Below, piece by piece: positions 47,048 to 57,325 of a DNA stretch of 64,000 bases. The DNA is taken from positions 1 to 64,000 of the forward strand of contig PKDJ01000260.1 in assembly GCA_002862545.1 (NCBI GenBank). Reading direction: 5' to 3'. The DNA is from Pseudomonadota bacterium. Its GTDB lineage: Bacteria > Myxococcota_A > UBA796 > GCA-2862545. The position numbers and the translations under genes were made by a program. The stretch's first letter is position 1; the number at the start of each line of letters is the position of its first letter. The notes beneath the pieces are model-generated. The model worked only from the letters and a program-made list of their open reading frames with translations. It searched no databases and was not told the origin of the DNA.

Positions 47048-47593
47048 TCAGGCTGTCTGCGCGACAAGCTGCTCCAGGAGGCGCACGACGTCACCGAGGT
47101 CCGCATGCCCCACGCCGGTGCTTGGGCTCACCGGACTGCTCGGCGTCTCGGTGAGGATCCGCTCGGCTACCTCGCGGGCGTCCTCCACGCCGACCAGAGA
47201 CAGGCCCGTGCTCACGCCGTTGCTGCCGACCTCGCCGGTCATGTCCCGCACGGTGACGTGCTCGACGCCCCAGACGCCATCCCACCAGGAGGCCTTGGTC
47301 GTCACGTCGACGATGCGATCCAGCGGCACGCTGCGAATCTGCCAGCCAATGAAGCCGGTGCGAACCACCAGGCGACGGTCGGTGAGCCACCACCGGTGCC
47401 AGCCGAGCGTCTGCTTGGCGATGACCGGAGCGAGCCACACGAAGGGTAGGCCGACGACGGTGAGGGCGAGCACCATCGCGGTGGCCCAAGACGATGCTGG
47501 GAGCATACGGGACGACGGACCGCCCTCGAGCAGGAGCGTCTCGCCAGGCTGGAGGGTGGGAGCTGGACGGGGAGCGATGGCAGCGGTCGTCAT
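47048..47593 (-). CDS. bPH2/PH-domain membrane protein
   Basis: Two TM segments followed by WWLTDRRLVVRTGFIGWQIRSVPLDRIVDVTTK. Confidence 0.8.
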   Translation of the reverse strand: MTTAAIAPRPAPTLQPGETLLLEGGPSSRMLPASSWATAMVLALTVVGLPFVWLAPVIAKQTLGWHRWWLTDRRLVVRTGFIGWQIRSVPLDRIVDVTTKASWWDGVWGVEHVTVRDMTGEVGSNGVSTGLSLVGVEDAREVAERILTETPSSPVSPSTGVGHADLGDVVRLLEQLVAQTA

Positions 47594-47705
47594 GGGGCCT
47601 CGGGTCCAGGGTTGTGCTCCGTCTACGGACAACACCAGACATCTATTGCACGAATATCAATTCGTTCTTTAGGGTCATCATCTCGGTCGAGACACTCCGC
47701 GTTCG

Positions 47706-48170
47706 CTAGGTCCCGCTCGCGCCCACGACGACTCCCAGACCACAGCACAGCGTGGAGAGCCCGAGAAACAGCGTGGCTCCCACCGCCGCGAGCTGCCACA
47801 AGATCCGCTGCGCCCTGACCCACGCGAGCAGCGTCTCTTCCTCTGCAGCGAGCGGCACCGTCCCGAGCCGAAAGGCCGGCGTGACTGCGGTGTAGGCCAC
47901 GAAGCCGAGCCCCCCCACCAGGACGACCTGGGACAGCGCACACGCGATCACCGCGACACCGGACCGCGGATCGTCGACCGTGATCCCAATGGCCACCATG
48001 ACGTAGAGCACCGCGAAGGGCAGGCCGACGAGGGTGCCGAGCAGGAGGACAGCCCCCACGAGGAGCTGCCACGGCCGCGCCCTGCGTGCCTCCAGCCCCA
48101 CCCTCTCGACGAAGGCCTCGGTGTCGACGCCACTGTGCTCGCTCTCGGGCGGATCGAAGGGGGTGCTCAT
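47706..48170 (-). CDS. Small polytopic membrane protein
   Basis: Three hydrophobic segments; ATG at 48170 overlaps the patatin stop. Confidence 0.65.
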   Translation of the reverse strand: MSTPFDPPESEHSGVDTEAFVERVGLEARRARPWQLLVGAVLLLGTLVGLPFAVLYVMVAIGITVDDPRSGVAVIACALSQVVLVGGLGFVAYTAVTPAFRLGTVPLAAEEETLLAWVRAQRILWQLAAVGATLFLGLSTLCCGLGVVVGASGT

Positions 48171-48904
48171 GCCGGTGCCACGACCGACGTCTCGAGCGCC
48201 CGCTGCGTTCGTGCACGCGCCGCAGCGAAGCGCGCGGCCGTGTCTCCGAGACTCCACAGCTGCGCGCCAGAGCGTGGCGAGCGCACGACCGTCAGCCCCT
48301 CCAGCAGCTCTGGAGCCGGCTCCCGAGGGTCGGGACGCCCCCGGTTGTGGCTGCGGTCCAGCAGGTGGACCACCATCGCCGCATCGGGATGCTCCGCCCG
48401 CCAGGCCCCCAGACCGGTCCGGTCCGCGGCCCCGCCGTCCTGCAGGGACTCACCAGCCAGGCTCACCGGTCGGAAGACCCAGGGGATGGCGCAGGAGGCC
48501 GCCACGGCCTCGGGGAGCGCACCCCGAGTGACCAGCCGGTGCCCGTCCGCGCCGACGACGCCCACGGCCAGGGGACGCTCCAGGTGCGCGAATGTCGGCG
48601 GCAGGAGAGTCCGCAGCCGCCGAACCATCGGGCCCAGCTCGAGCAGGCCGGTCCATGGCGTCCAAGAGGGTCGGACGTAGCGCAGGGGCACCACCGCCGT
48701 CAGCTCCTCGTAGACCCGCTGTGCTGACCATCCCGCCGCGAGGCACGCCCCGGCGAGTGCGCCGCTGCTCGTGCCGACCACAGCGGACGGGACGACCCCG
48801 GACTCCTCGAGCCCTGCGAGGAAGCCGGCATGCTCGGCGAAGGCGAGAAAGCCACTGGAGAGGACGACATGCACTCCCCCGACCTGCCCCAGCTCCGCTC
48901 TCAT
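48167..48904 (-). CDS. Patatin-like phospholipase
   Basis: VVGTSSGALAGACLAAG nucleophile elbow and LQDGGAADRTG dyad motif. Confidence 0.9.
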   Translation of the reverse strand: MRAELGQVGGVHVVLSSGFLAFAEHAGFLAGLEESGVVPSAVVGTSSGALAGACLAAGWSAQRVYEELTAVVPLRYVRPSWTPWTGLLELGPMVRRLRTLLPPTFAHLERPLAVGVVGADGHRLVTRGALPEAVAASCAIPWVFRPVSLAGESLQDGGAADRTGLGAWRAEHPDAAMVVHLLDRSHNRGRPDPREPAPELLEGLTVVRSPRSGAQLWSLGDTAARFAAARARTQRALETSVVAPA

Positions 48905-50334
48905 CAGAGCTTGAGGGTGGCGCTCAGCCCGACGCGGTGCACGCTGCTGCCATAGGTACCCCGCATCTGCGGGTAGTTGTACCGGTCTGGCTTGCGCGTG
49001 GCGGGATCCAGCGTCATGCCGAAGGCCGAGTCCTCGACCTGCCGCACCGACGCCAGGTACTCGGAGAACGAGAGCCCAATCCGCAGTGGCGGCACCGGGT
49101 TGACCGCGGCGTGGGCCATCAGGATGAAGAGGTTCGCGTCGTAGTTATTCGTCGACAAGACCGGGTCGGGGATGGCGGACTTGTCGTAGGTCACCCGCGC
49201 GCCGACCAGCCACATGGGGCTGATGGTGTACTTCGTGTCGAGGGCCAGCAGGAAGGTGTTCACGTTGTCGCGTGCCCATTGCCGCTTCTGCTGGGTGAGC
49301 GCGGGCGTGCGTTCCTTCTGGAGAGCCGTGTCGAAGGTGTTCTTCTCGGCGATGTCTTCGATGGTGATGTCGAAGTCGGTGAACCGACTCCAGGTGATGT
49401 AGGCCCCAAAGAGCTCGAGCCTCAGCGACTCGATGGGCTTGCCCATCACCCCGAAGTGGAACCGAGCGGGCAGGTCGTAGCCGATGATCCCCGAGGCATC
49501 GAGCGTGCGGCCCCCGCCGTCTGCGTCGCACAGCCCAAAGGACTCGAGCCCGTAGCGGCCGACGACATCGTCCTGCGAGGGGCAGCCGAAGCGAAGCCGA
49601 GTGTCGCCCGTGTTGTCGACCCGGTAGGGCGCCACGTAGGCGAAGCCGAAGGCGAGCTGCTCCAGAGGCTGGACCCGCGCGCCGAGGCTCCAGGTGACGG
49701 TGGTGTCCTTGAGATGATCGAACTCCAGCGTGACGCGGTAGTCGTCAGACTCGAGATCCTCATCGGTGTAGTCGATGTCGAGGCCGTCGACTTCTTGGAT
49801 GCCGAGCTCGGTCAGCTCGTCCACGATGTCGGGCAGGCCGTCGTAGTCGATCTCGGCGGCCCAGGTGCTCGACACGAGCTGTACGGTGGCCCCGAGGGCG
49901 AAGATGCCCTTGTACTCGTAGGCCGCACCGACGATGCCGTGGATCTTGGTGATCTCGCCGGAGCGGAGGTGGTAGCTGCCTGCACCACCAGGCGTCACCT
50001 CGCGACCCGGTCGAGCCACGGGTGCAGCCATGGCCATGCCGACGCCGAGGCCCTTGACGGTGAGATCGCTGGTGATGCCACCGAAGGGCACGACACCGCC
50101 CGACGTGAGCGGATCAGCGCCTCCGTTCGGATTGCCGCGCTCGAACTGCACGCTGCCCCAGGTGGGCGCAGCCTCGATGAGGAGCTGCGTGCCACCCGCC
50201 GAGGCGATCCCCGCCGGATTCCACCACAGCGCCGTCGGCTCGTCGGAGAGCACCGTGCCCCACGGCCCCCCCACCTCGACCGCATCCAGCGAGGCGGCCC
50301 CAGCTGTCCCGAGCAGGGCGAGAAGTGCGAGCAT
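48904..50334 (-). CDS. OmpP1/FadL/TodX family outer-membrane transporter
   Basis: Signal peptide, ALWWNPAGIASAGGTQLLIEAAP, C-terminal beta-barrel strands. Confidence 0.88.
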   Translation of the reverse strand: MLALLALLGTAGAASLDAVEVGGPWGTVLSDEPTALWWNPAGIASAGGTQLLIEAAPTWGSVQFERGNPNGGADPLTSGGVVPFGGITSDLTVKGLGVGMAMAAPVARPGREVTPGGAGSYHLRSGEITKIHGIVGAAYEYKGIFALGATVQLVSSTWAAEIDYDGLPDIVDELTELGIQEVDGLDIDYTDEDLESDDYRVTLEFDHLKDTTVTWSLGARVQPLEQLAFGFAYVAPYRVDNTGDTRLRFGCPSQDDVVGRYGLESFGLCDADGGGRTLDASGIIGYDLPARFHFGVMGKPIESLRLELFGAYITWSRFTDFDITIEDIAEKNTFDTALQKERTPALTQQKRQWARDNVNTFLLALDTKYTISPMWLVGARVTYDKSAIPDPVLSTNNYDANLFILMAHAAVNPVPPLRIGLSFSEYLASVRQVEDSAFGMTLDPATRKPDRYNYPQMRGTYGSSVHRVGLSATLKL

Positions 50335-50471
50335 CGGGCGTCTCCGGGCGGTCTTCGCCAGCTACCCGACCCGAGGGGCAGCCGTCAAGCAGCGCACACG
50401 GGCCGGTCTCGGCCCGAGCGCGCCACACTCAGCGCAGAGAGCCAGGCCACAACAGCCCGGCTCCCCCACCG

Positions 50472-51014
50472 TTAGACCGGTGCCAGCACCATGTGCATGC
50501 GCCGACCGTTCATGTGGGGACGCGACTCGACCTTCGCGATCTCCTTCAGAGCCTCGGCGAAGCGCATGCACTGCTCCGCGCCGATGTCGCGGTGCGCGTG
50601 CTCGCGACCACGGAAGAAGACGGTGATCTTCACCTTGTCGCCACGCTCGATGAAGTCGCGCGCCTTGCCGATCTTGACCGCGAGATCGTGGTCGTCGGTC
50701 TTCGGGCGGACCTTGAGCTCCTTCATCTGGGACTGGTGCTGCTTACGCTTGGCCTGCGCTGCCCGCTTCTTCTGCGAGTACTTGAGCTTGCCGAAGTCCG
50801 CGATCTTGCAGACCGGTGGACGTGCGTTTGGTGACACCTCGACGAGGTCGAGACCCCGCTGCTCGGCCAGCGTCAGCGCGTCCTTCGTGAGGAACTCGCC
50901 GAGACGCTTGCCTTCTTCGTCGATCAGCACGATCCGAGGAACCCGGATTCGATCGTTGACCCGGGGACCGGTCATTTCCGGGCGTTCATTCCGGAAGCGG
51001 CGCCTACGGTACAT
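50472..51014 (-). CDS. infC: Translation initiation factor IF-3
   Basis: RVNDRIRVPRIVLIDEEGKRLG, LDLVEVSPNARPPVCKIADFGKLKY, VKITVFFRGREHAHRDIG. Exact start uncertain. Confidence 0.97.
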   Translation of the reverse strand: MYRRRRFRNERPEMTGPRVNDRIRVPRIVLIDEEGKRLGEFLTKDALTLAEQRGLDLVEVSPNARPPVCKIADFGKLKYSQKKRAAQAKRKQHQSQMKELKVRPKTDDHDLAVKIGKARDFIERGDKVKITVFFRGREHAHRDIGAEQCMRFAEALKEIAKVESRPHMNGRRMHMVLAPV

Positions 51015-51201
51015 CGGCGCCCCGGTTCAGACATGCGGACTTGAGAGATCGGCGCAATCCAGCTCCTATGATCACGTGGGGACTCGCTATAGCACTCCTG
51101 AGCGTACGCATCCCGGGTCCCGGCGTCAACCATCGACAGTCCGGCATCACTGGCACACGCTGAGGGCTCAGGCTACCCCCGGCGCCCTCGAGAGGTGCCC
51201 G

Positions 51202-52419
51202 ATGCGCGTCGTCCTCGTTGTTCCCTTCTTCAGCCCGGTCGGGCGATCCTGCCTGGCCGCGATGACGCGCCTGTCTGGCGTCACCCACCTCGGCCTCGTG
51301 ACGCACGAACCCCTCGAGCGGGTACCGCCAGAGCATCGGTCCGCGGTGCAGCACTACCAGATCCGCGACTGCCTCAACCCGTCGCAGCTCCTCGGCGCGG
51401 TGGCCGCCTTCCGCACCGACTGGGGGGGAGTGGACCGACTCGTCGGCTACCTCGAGCAGATGCAGGAGCCCCTCGCGGCCGTGCGGTCCCGGCTCGGCAT
51501 CCCCGGCATGAGCGAGGCCGTCGCGCGCAACTTCCGCGAGAAGAACCAGATGAAGGAGGTCCTCCGCAGGGCAGGCCTCCCTGTGGCTCGCCAGGCCCTG
51601 CTCACCGATCGCACCTCCGCGCTCCGCTTCGTCGACCGCGTGGGCTACCCGATCGTGGTCAAGCCTCCCGCGGGCGCAGGCTCCCGCTCCACCCTCCGCG
51701 TGTCGTCCGAGCCGGAGCTCGGCGCAGCCCTCGAGCGCCTCTTCGTCTCACCGTCCAACCCGGCCCAGGCCGAGGAGTTCGTGCAGGGCGCAGAGCACTC
51801 GTTCGAGACCGTGTTCATCGACGGTAAGCCCGTCTGGCACAGCAGCTCGTACTACCTGCCCGGTCCGCTCACGGTGATCGAGAATCCCTGGATGCAGTAC
51901 TGCGTCCTCCTTCCCCGGGAGATGCCGCAGGTCGCCCAGGCCTTTCGACCGACCAACGTCGCTGCCCTCGAGGCGCTCGGCCTGAACACCGCCCTCACCC
52001 ACATGGAGTGGTTCCGCCTCGGCAGCGGCCGCACCGTGGTCTCCGAGGTCGCCGCACGACCGCCTGGCGTGCAGCTGATGCCGCTGATGAGCCATGCCCA
52101 CGAGTGCGACTTCTGGTCGAAGTGGGCCGAGCTGATGGTCTTCGAGCGCTGGTCAGTGCCGCCACGCAAGTGGGCCACCGGCGTCGCCTTCTTCCGCGGA
52201 CAGGGCCGCGGGCGCATCGTCAGGGCCGTCCACGGTCTTGAGGCTGCCCAGGCCGCGGCCGGCGACGCCGTCGTCGATCGCAAGCTCCCGCGCGTCGGCC
52301 AGCCCCGCTCCGACAGCTACGAGGGCGAGGGCTGGGCGATCGTCCGCGCCGAGACCACGCCACAGGCCGTCGCTGCCCTCAAGGCGCTGGTCTCCAACGT
52401 GCGCGTCGAGCTCGGCTGA
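51202..52419 (+). CDS. ATP-grasp domain carboxylate-amine ligase-like protein
   Basis: NFREKNQMKEVLRRAGLPVARQAL, YPIVVKPPAGAGSRSTLRV, AEEFVQGAEHSFETVFIDGKPVW. Confidence 0.9.
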   Translation: MRVVLVVPFFSPVGRSCLAAMTRLSGVTHLGLVTHEPLERVPPEHRSAVQHYQIRDCLNPSQLLGAVAAFRTDWGGVDRLVGYLEQMQEPLAAVRSRLGIPGMSEAVARNFREKNQMKEVLRRAGLPVARQALLTDRTSALRFVDRVGYPIVVKPPAGAGSRSTLRVSSEPELGAALERLFVSPSNPAQAEEFVQGAEHSFETVFIDGKPVWHSSSYYLPGPLTVIENPWMQYCVLLPREMPQVAQAFRPTNVAALEALGLNTALTHMEWFRLGSGRTVVSEVAARPPGVQLMPLMSHAHECDFWSKWAELMVFERWSVPPRKWATGVAFFRGQGRGRIVRAVHGLEAAQAAAGDAVVDRKLPRVGQPRSDSYEGEGWAIVRAETTPQAVAALKALVSNVRVELG

Positions 52420-52433
52420 CGCTCCCTCGTCAG
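52416..52433. terminator. Small palindrome containing both convergent stop codons
   Basis: CTGACG-CTCCCT-CGTCAG between genes ending at 52419 and 52430. Confidence 0.35.
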
Positions 52434-53329
52434 ATCTCGCTGAGGAAGGACGTGATGGACGACAGGTCCTCCCGCGTCCAGTCGTGCGCGCGGCCGGACA
52501 CCAGCCGGACGTGCACCCGCGACCCGTCCCGACCATCCGTGCTGCGCCAGGTGGCGTCGCGCGGCAGGCGCTCGGGCAGGCGTGGCTGGGTGCGGTTGTG
52601 CCGAATCCAGACGCCGACACTCTCACGCACACCGACCTCCGTGTGGCCCTTGGCGCTCGGGCGCTGCTCCTCCGGGAAGGGAGGCACCACCGTGTCGTCG
52701 AGCCCGTGGATGTGGAGCACGTGGACGGCTCGCCCTCCCTTCGTCGGCACGCTGCGGTGCTCGGGGTGCTCCGAGGTCGCGCGCCCTCCGATGGAGCCGC
52801 AGACGACCCCGATGCCCGCCAGCCTCTCCGTCTCGGCCGCCAGCCGGTAGGCCATCTTCGCACCGTTCGAGAACCCGAAGGCGAACACCCGCCGCTCGTC
52901 GATGGGCACCTGCGCGGCGACCGCATCGAGCACGCGCCCGAGGTGCCGCACATCGTCCGCGCCGCCCTCGAGGCCCGCGATGCTGTTGCCCGAGTTCCAG
53001 GCGCAGCTCTTGCCCTCCGAGCCTGGGCTGCAGGTGCCGTCCGGCGCAACGACCACGAACGGAAAGTCCTCCCCGAAGCGACCCAGCTCCATGCGCTTGA
53101 TGAAGTAGGTGCCACTCGAGCCACGCGCATGCAGGGCCAAGAGCAGCGGCATGGGCTGCTTCGCCTTCGGCCGAGGACGGAAGAGCAGGTACCGGCGTCC
53201 TGCGAGCTCATGCTCGGTGAGGGTCGAGCCGTCCGGCCCCTCCTCCAGCGGACCTGAACCCGTCAGGCCGCAGCATCCCGTGGCCAGCAGCCCTGCGAGC
53301 ACTTCGCGCCGCCGGGGCTCACCCCACAC
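52430..53329 (-). CDS. PHB depolymerase/LpqC-like esterase lipoprotein
   Basis: PMPLLLALHARGSSGTYFIKRMELGRFGEDFPFVVVAPDG, FAFGFSNGAKMAYRLA; GTG start at 53329 overlaps the PhzF gene end. Confidence 0.85.
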   Translation of the reverse strand: MWGEPRRREVLAGLLATGCCGLTGSGPLEEGPDGSTLTEHELAGRRYLLFRPRPKAKQPMPLLLALHARGSSGTYFIKRMELGRFGEDFPFVVVAPDGTCSPGSEGKSCAWNSGNSIAGLEGGADDVRHLGRVLDAVAAQVPIDERRVFAFGFSNGAKMAYRLAAETERLAGIGVVCGSIGGRATSEHPEHRSVPTKGGRAVHVLHIHGLDDTVVPPFPEEQRPSAKGHTEVGVRESVGVWIRHNRTQPRLPERLPRDATWRSTDGRDGSRVHVRLVSGRAHDWTREDLSSITSFLSEI

Positions 53330-54110
53330 GGATGCGACCCTCCAGGTAGAGCACCGCGCAGCCTGACAGCCGCACCCGTCCCCCCGCGACCTCGACCCCG
53401 ACGTTGCCACCCCGCTGAGAGAGCTGCCGACACCGCAGGCGCGTCTGTCCGAGGCGCTCCGCCCAGAAGGGACCGAGGGTGCAGTGGGCGGAGCCCGTCA
53501 CCGGATCTTCGTCGACCCCCGAGCCCGGTGCGAAGAAGCGAGAGACCACGTCGAAAGCCGTGCCCTCTGCGGTCACGATCACGTTGGTGTCGAGTGCGTG
53601 CAGCGCACCGATGTCGGGCGCACAGGCGATGACCTCAGCCTCCGAGGCCACCCGGGCGAGCACGTACCGGGCGCCATGCACCTGCGTGACCTCCCACAGC
53701 TCGGCCTCGACGCCCAGAGCCGCTCCCACGCCATCGTCTGTGAAGGGTCCGAGCACCGGGACCTCGGGGAAGTCGAGCACCAGCCGACCCGCCTCCTCAG
53801 TGACCGTGAGGAGGCCTGACGCCGAGTGGAAGCGCACCACGCCGGCAGCGTCGCCACGCAGCAGCAGCGCGTAGGCCGCGGCGAGCGTCGCGTGCCCACA
53901 CAGGTCGACCTCGAGCGTCGGCGTGAACCAGCGCAGATCGAAGTCGCCGTCACCACGGGGCACGACGAAGGCCGTCTCGGCGAGGTTGTTCTCCTCGGCG
54001 ATCGCCTGCATCGTCTCAGGCGCCAGGGGCTCCGGCGAGACGACGACCGCCGCAGGGTTGCCCGTGAACGGGCGCTCCGCGAAGGCGTCGATCTGGTAGA
54101 GCGGCAGCAC
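53319..54110 (-). CDS. PhzF family isomerase
   Basis: YQIDAFAERPFTGNPAAVVVSPEPL...NLAETAFV...DEDPVTGSAHC. Confidence 0.95.
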   Translation of the reverse strand: MLPLYQIDAFAERPFTGNPAAVVVSPEPLAPETMQAIAEENNLAETAFVVPRGDGDFDLRWFTPTLEVDLCGHATLAAAYALLLRGDAAGVVRFHSASGLLTVTEEAGRLVLDFPEVPVLGPFTDDGVGAALGVEAELWEVTQVHGARYVLARVASEAEVIACAPDIGALHALDTNVIVTAEGTAFDVVSRFFAPGSGVDEDPVTGSAHCTLGPFWAERLGQTRLRCRQLSQRGGNVGVEVAGGRVRLSGCAVLYLEGRIRVG

Positions 54111-54113
54111 CGC

Positions 54114-55244
54114 CTAGCCGACGAGGGCCAGCAGCACGCCCGCCGCGACCGCCGAGCCGATGACACCGGCCACGTTCGGCCCCATGGCGTGCATCAGCAG
54201 CATGTTTCGTGGATCGGCGTCCTGACCGACCTTGTTCACCACCCGTGCCGCCATGGGCACGGCGCTGACGCCGGCCGCCCCGATCAAGGGGTTGATCTTC
54301 TCCCGGCTCAGCAGGTTCATGACCTTGGCCAGCAGCACTCCGCAGGCCGTGCCGATGCAGAACGCCACCAGGCCGAGCCCGAGGATGCCCAGGGTCTCGG
54401 TGGTGAGGAACTTGTCGGCCGCGAGCTTCGACCCGACTGCCAGCCCGAGGAGGATGGTGACGATGTTGATCAGCTCGTTCTTGGCGGCGCCAGCGAGCCG
54501 ATCGACCACTCCGCTCTCGGAGAGCAGGTTGCCGAAGCACAGCGCCCCGATCAGCGGCGTCGCATCGGGGAGCAGCAGGATGCACAGCCCCAGAACCAGC
54601 AGGGGGAAGGCGATGCGCTCGATGCGCTTCACTGGCCGCAGCTGGGTCATCGGGATCTGCCGCTCTTTCTCGGTCGTCAGCGCCTTCATGATCGGCGGCT
54701 GGATGATCGGCACCAGCGCCATGTAGGAGTACGCCGCGACCGCGATGGCCCCGAGCAGGTCGGGACTCAGGCGACTGGCGAGGAAGATCGCCGTCGGTCC
54801 GTCCGCGCCACCGATGATGCCGATGGCCGCGGCGTCCTGAATCGAGAAGTCCACCAGGCCCGTGCCCGAGAGCGCGATGGCGCCAAGCACGGTGGCGAAG
54901 ATTCCGAACTGTGCGGCCGCGCCGAGCAGAGCCGTCTTCGGGTGGGCGATCAGCGGCGAGAAGTCGGTGAGGGCACCGACTCCCATGAAGATCAGCAGCG
55001 GGAAGAGGCCGTTGCTCACGCCGGCGTCGTAGATGATGCCGAGAAAACCCTCCGGCCCAGCGATGCCCGCCACCGGAATGTTCGCCAGCATGCCGCCGAA
55101 GCCGATCGGCAGCAGCAGCAGGGGCTCGAACTCCTTCGCGATGGCGAGGTAGAGCAGCACACCACAGACCGCGAGCATGGCCAGCTGGCCGAGCTCGAAG
55201 TTCGCGACGCCGGTGTTGGCGATGAGCGCGTTGAGCTCCGTCAT
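54114..55244 (-). CDS. oadB: Oxaloacetate decarboxylase beta subunit (Na+ pump)
   Basis: [50 protein letters not shown]. Confidence 0.95.
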   Translation of the reverse strand: MTELNALIANTGVANFELGQLAMLAVCGVLLYLAIAKEFEPLLLLPIGFGGMLANIPVAGIAGPEGFLGIIYDAGVSNGLFPLLIFMGVGALTDFSPLIAHPKTALLGAAAQFGIFATVLGAIALSGTGLVDFSIQDAAAIGIIGGADGPTAIFLASRLSPDLLGAIAVAAYSYMALVPIIQPPIMKALTTEKERQIPMTQLRPVKRIERIAFPLLVLGLCILLLPDATPLIGALCFGNLLSESGVVDRLAGAAKNELINIVTILLGLAVGSKLAADKFLTTETLGILGLGLVAFCIGTACGVLLAKVMNLLSREKINPLIGAAGVSAVPMAARVVNKVGQDADPRNMLLMHAMGPNVAGVIGSAVAAGVLLALVG

Positions 55245-57037
55245 GACAGGAGCACCAGGGGCTGTCCGGCGGCGACCTGCTGCCCCTCGGGAACGGGCAG
55301 GTCCGCGACCGTGCCGTCACGAGGCGCGGCGACCTCCATCTCCATCTTCATCGCCTCGATCTTGAGCAGCGGATCCCCCTCGGAGACCTGCTGGCCGACG
55401 CGAACCAGGTGCTGGAGCACCTTGCCGGGCATCTGCGCGTTGACGGGGTGGGTCGCGGCCGGCGCTGCGGCCGGTGCTGCGGACGCCTCCTGGGCGCTGA
55501 CGCTGTAGTCGAGCGCTCGGCCATTCACGATCGCCCGGCCCCCCTCGAAGCGCACGTCGAAGGACTTGCCACCCACGCTCACTGCGTAGGCCGAGGGCTT
55601 GTCCGCGGCAGACGCGGCCGGAGCATCCTTCGCCGGCATGTTCTTGCGGACCGCGATGGTGTGGTCGCCCTTCAGGAAGGCGATGCCCTTCTCCTTGAGG
55701 CTCGCCGAGATGAAGATGTTCTCCTCGGTGTGCGGCAGGCCCGCCTCGTCGAGGCGAACCTTGGCTGCCTCGCGGCCCTTGGTGGGGTCTTCGTCGTTGA
55801 TCAGACGCGGATCGCGGGTCGTCGGCTCGAGGCCGAGCTGCTCGGAGGCCAGCTTGACGACCATCGGATCGGGCTCGCGGGGCGTCTTGCCGAAGTAGCC
55901 GAGCACCATCTTGCCGTAGCCCTCGGCGATGCGCTCCCAGCGACCGAAGATGGCGTTGTTGAGCGCCTGCTGGAAGTAGAACTGGCTCACGGGCGTGACG
56001 CTGCTGCCGAAGCCGCCGCGGGAGACGACATCGCGCATCTCTCGGATGGCGGCCGGATACTTGTCGAGCATCCCATTGTCGCGCATCATCTGCGTGTTGG
56101 CCGTCAGCGCGCCGCCCGGCATCGGAGAGAACGGGATGAGGGGCTCGACCGCGCGGGACTCGGGAGGCAGGAAGTAGTCCTTCATGCACTCCTTGAAGAC
56201 CTCCTCGCACTCGAGGACCTTGTCGATGTCGACGCCGAGGTCGTAGTCGGTGCCGCGCAGCGCCTGCCACATGGACACGATGTCGGGCTGCGCCGTGCCG
56301 CCGCTCATCGGAGCCATCGACAGGTCGATTCCATCGGCACCTGCATCGAGCGCCGCCCGGTACTGAGCGATGGAGATGCCCGCCGTCTCGTGCGTGTGGA
56401 CCCGAATGTGCACGTCGGCACCGAGGCGCTTCCGGGCCTCCTTGACCGTCTCGTAGATCACCTGCGGAGGTGTCGTACCCGAGGCATCCTTGAAGCACAC
56501 CGAGGAGTAGGGAACCTCGTTGTCGAGCAGATCCTGCAGCACGCCGATGTAGAACTCGGCGGTGTGCCCGCCCTGCACACCCGGCGGGAGCCCCATCAGG
56601 GCGACCACGACCTCGTGGTTGAGGCCTGCCTCGATGATGCACTTGCCGCTGTAGGCGAGGTTGCGCCAGTCATTGAGAGCGTCGAAGTTGCGGATCGTGG
56701 TCATGCCGTGCTTCTTGAAGAGCTCGGCATGGAGCTGGATGATGTCGCTCGACTGGCTGTCGAGCCCCACCACGTTCACGCCCCGGGCGAGGGTCTGGAG
56801 GTTGGCCTCGGGCCCGGTCGTCGCCCGGAACCGGTCCATCATGTCGAAGGCGTCTTCGCCACAGTACAGGTAGGGAACCTGATACCGCGCACCGCCACCG
56901 GCCTCGAAGTGGGTGAAGCCGGCCGCCACCGCTGCCTCGAGCGCCGGCAGAAAATCGTCGGTGTTCACCCGTGCACCTACGCACGACTGAAAACCGTCGC
57001 GGAACGCGGTGTTCATCACCGCTACGCGCTTGGTCAT
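55241..57037 (-). CDS. oadA: Oxaloacetate decarboxylase alpha subunit with biotinyl domain
   Basis: Carboxyltransferase domain [16 protein letters not shown]-terminal [10 protein letters not shown] biotin site. Confidence 0.94.
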   Translation of the reverse strand: MTKRVAVMNTAFRDGFQSCVGARVNTDDFLPALEAAVAAGFTHFEAGGGARYQVPYLYCGEDAFDMMDRFRATTGPEANLQTLARGVNVVGLDSQSSDIIQLHAELFKKHGMTTIRNFDALNDWRNLAYSGKCIIEAGLNHEVVVALMGLPPGVQGGHTAEFYIGVLQDLLDNEVPYSSVCFKDASGTTPPQVIYETVKEARKRLGADVHIRVHTHETAGISIAQYRAALDAGADGIDLSMAPMSGGTAQPDIVSMWQALRGTDYDLGVDIDKVLECEEVFKECMKDYFLPPESRAVEPLIPFSPMPGGALTANTQMMRDNGMLDKYPAAIREMRDVVSRGGFGSSVTPVSQFYFQQALNNAIFGRWERIAEGYGKMVLGYFGKTPREPDPMVVKLASEQLGLEPTTRDPRLINDEDPTKGREAAKVRLDEAGLPHTEENIFISASLKEKGIAFLKGDHTIAVRKNMPAKDAPAASAADKPSAYAVSVGGKSFDVRFEGGRAIVNGRALDYSVSAQEASAAPAAAPAATHPVNAQMPGKVLQHLVRVGQQVSEGDPLLKIEAMKMEMEVAAPRDGTVADLPVPEGQQVAAGQPLVLLS

Positions 57038-57252
57038 GCCCTCTCCCTCTCGGCAATGGCGAGCGCCACAGCAATCAACATCAGCTCCTCGTCCGGCGCC
57101 GTAGACGCCTCCGACGCCGCCACGGGCACCGGATCATCGGGGAACGACGCGAACGCCGCTGCCGCCACGTGCATGCACGCCACGAGCAGCAGCAGGAAGG
57201 CGAACACGGTTCCCATGCCCACCGCCATCAGCCACAAGCCTTCGACCATCAT
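57034..57252 (-). CDS. oadG: OadG-like gamma subunit
   Basis: 72-aa single-TM protein (EGLWLMAVGMGTVFAFLLLLVACMH) overlapping oadA start. Confidence 0.85.
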   Translation of the reverse strand: MMVEGLWLMAVGMGTVFAFLLLLVACMHVAAAAFASFPDDPVPVAASEASTAPDEELMLIAVALAIAERERA

Positions 57253-57325
57253 CCGCGCACGCTACCAGACAACCCTCTTCAACGCGAGTGAAGCGGGCGA
57301 CACAGCGCAACCCCACACGAACCCT

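Noticed and set aside
48592-50475. 627-aa plus-strand ORF
   Set aside because: Antisense to patatin and FadL genes, which have clear motifs and signal peptides.
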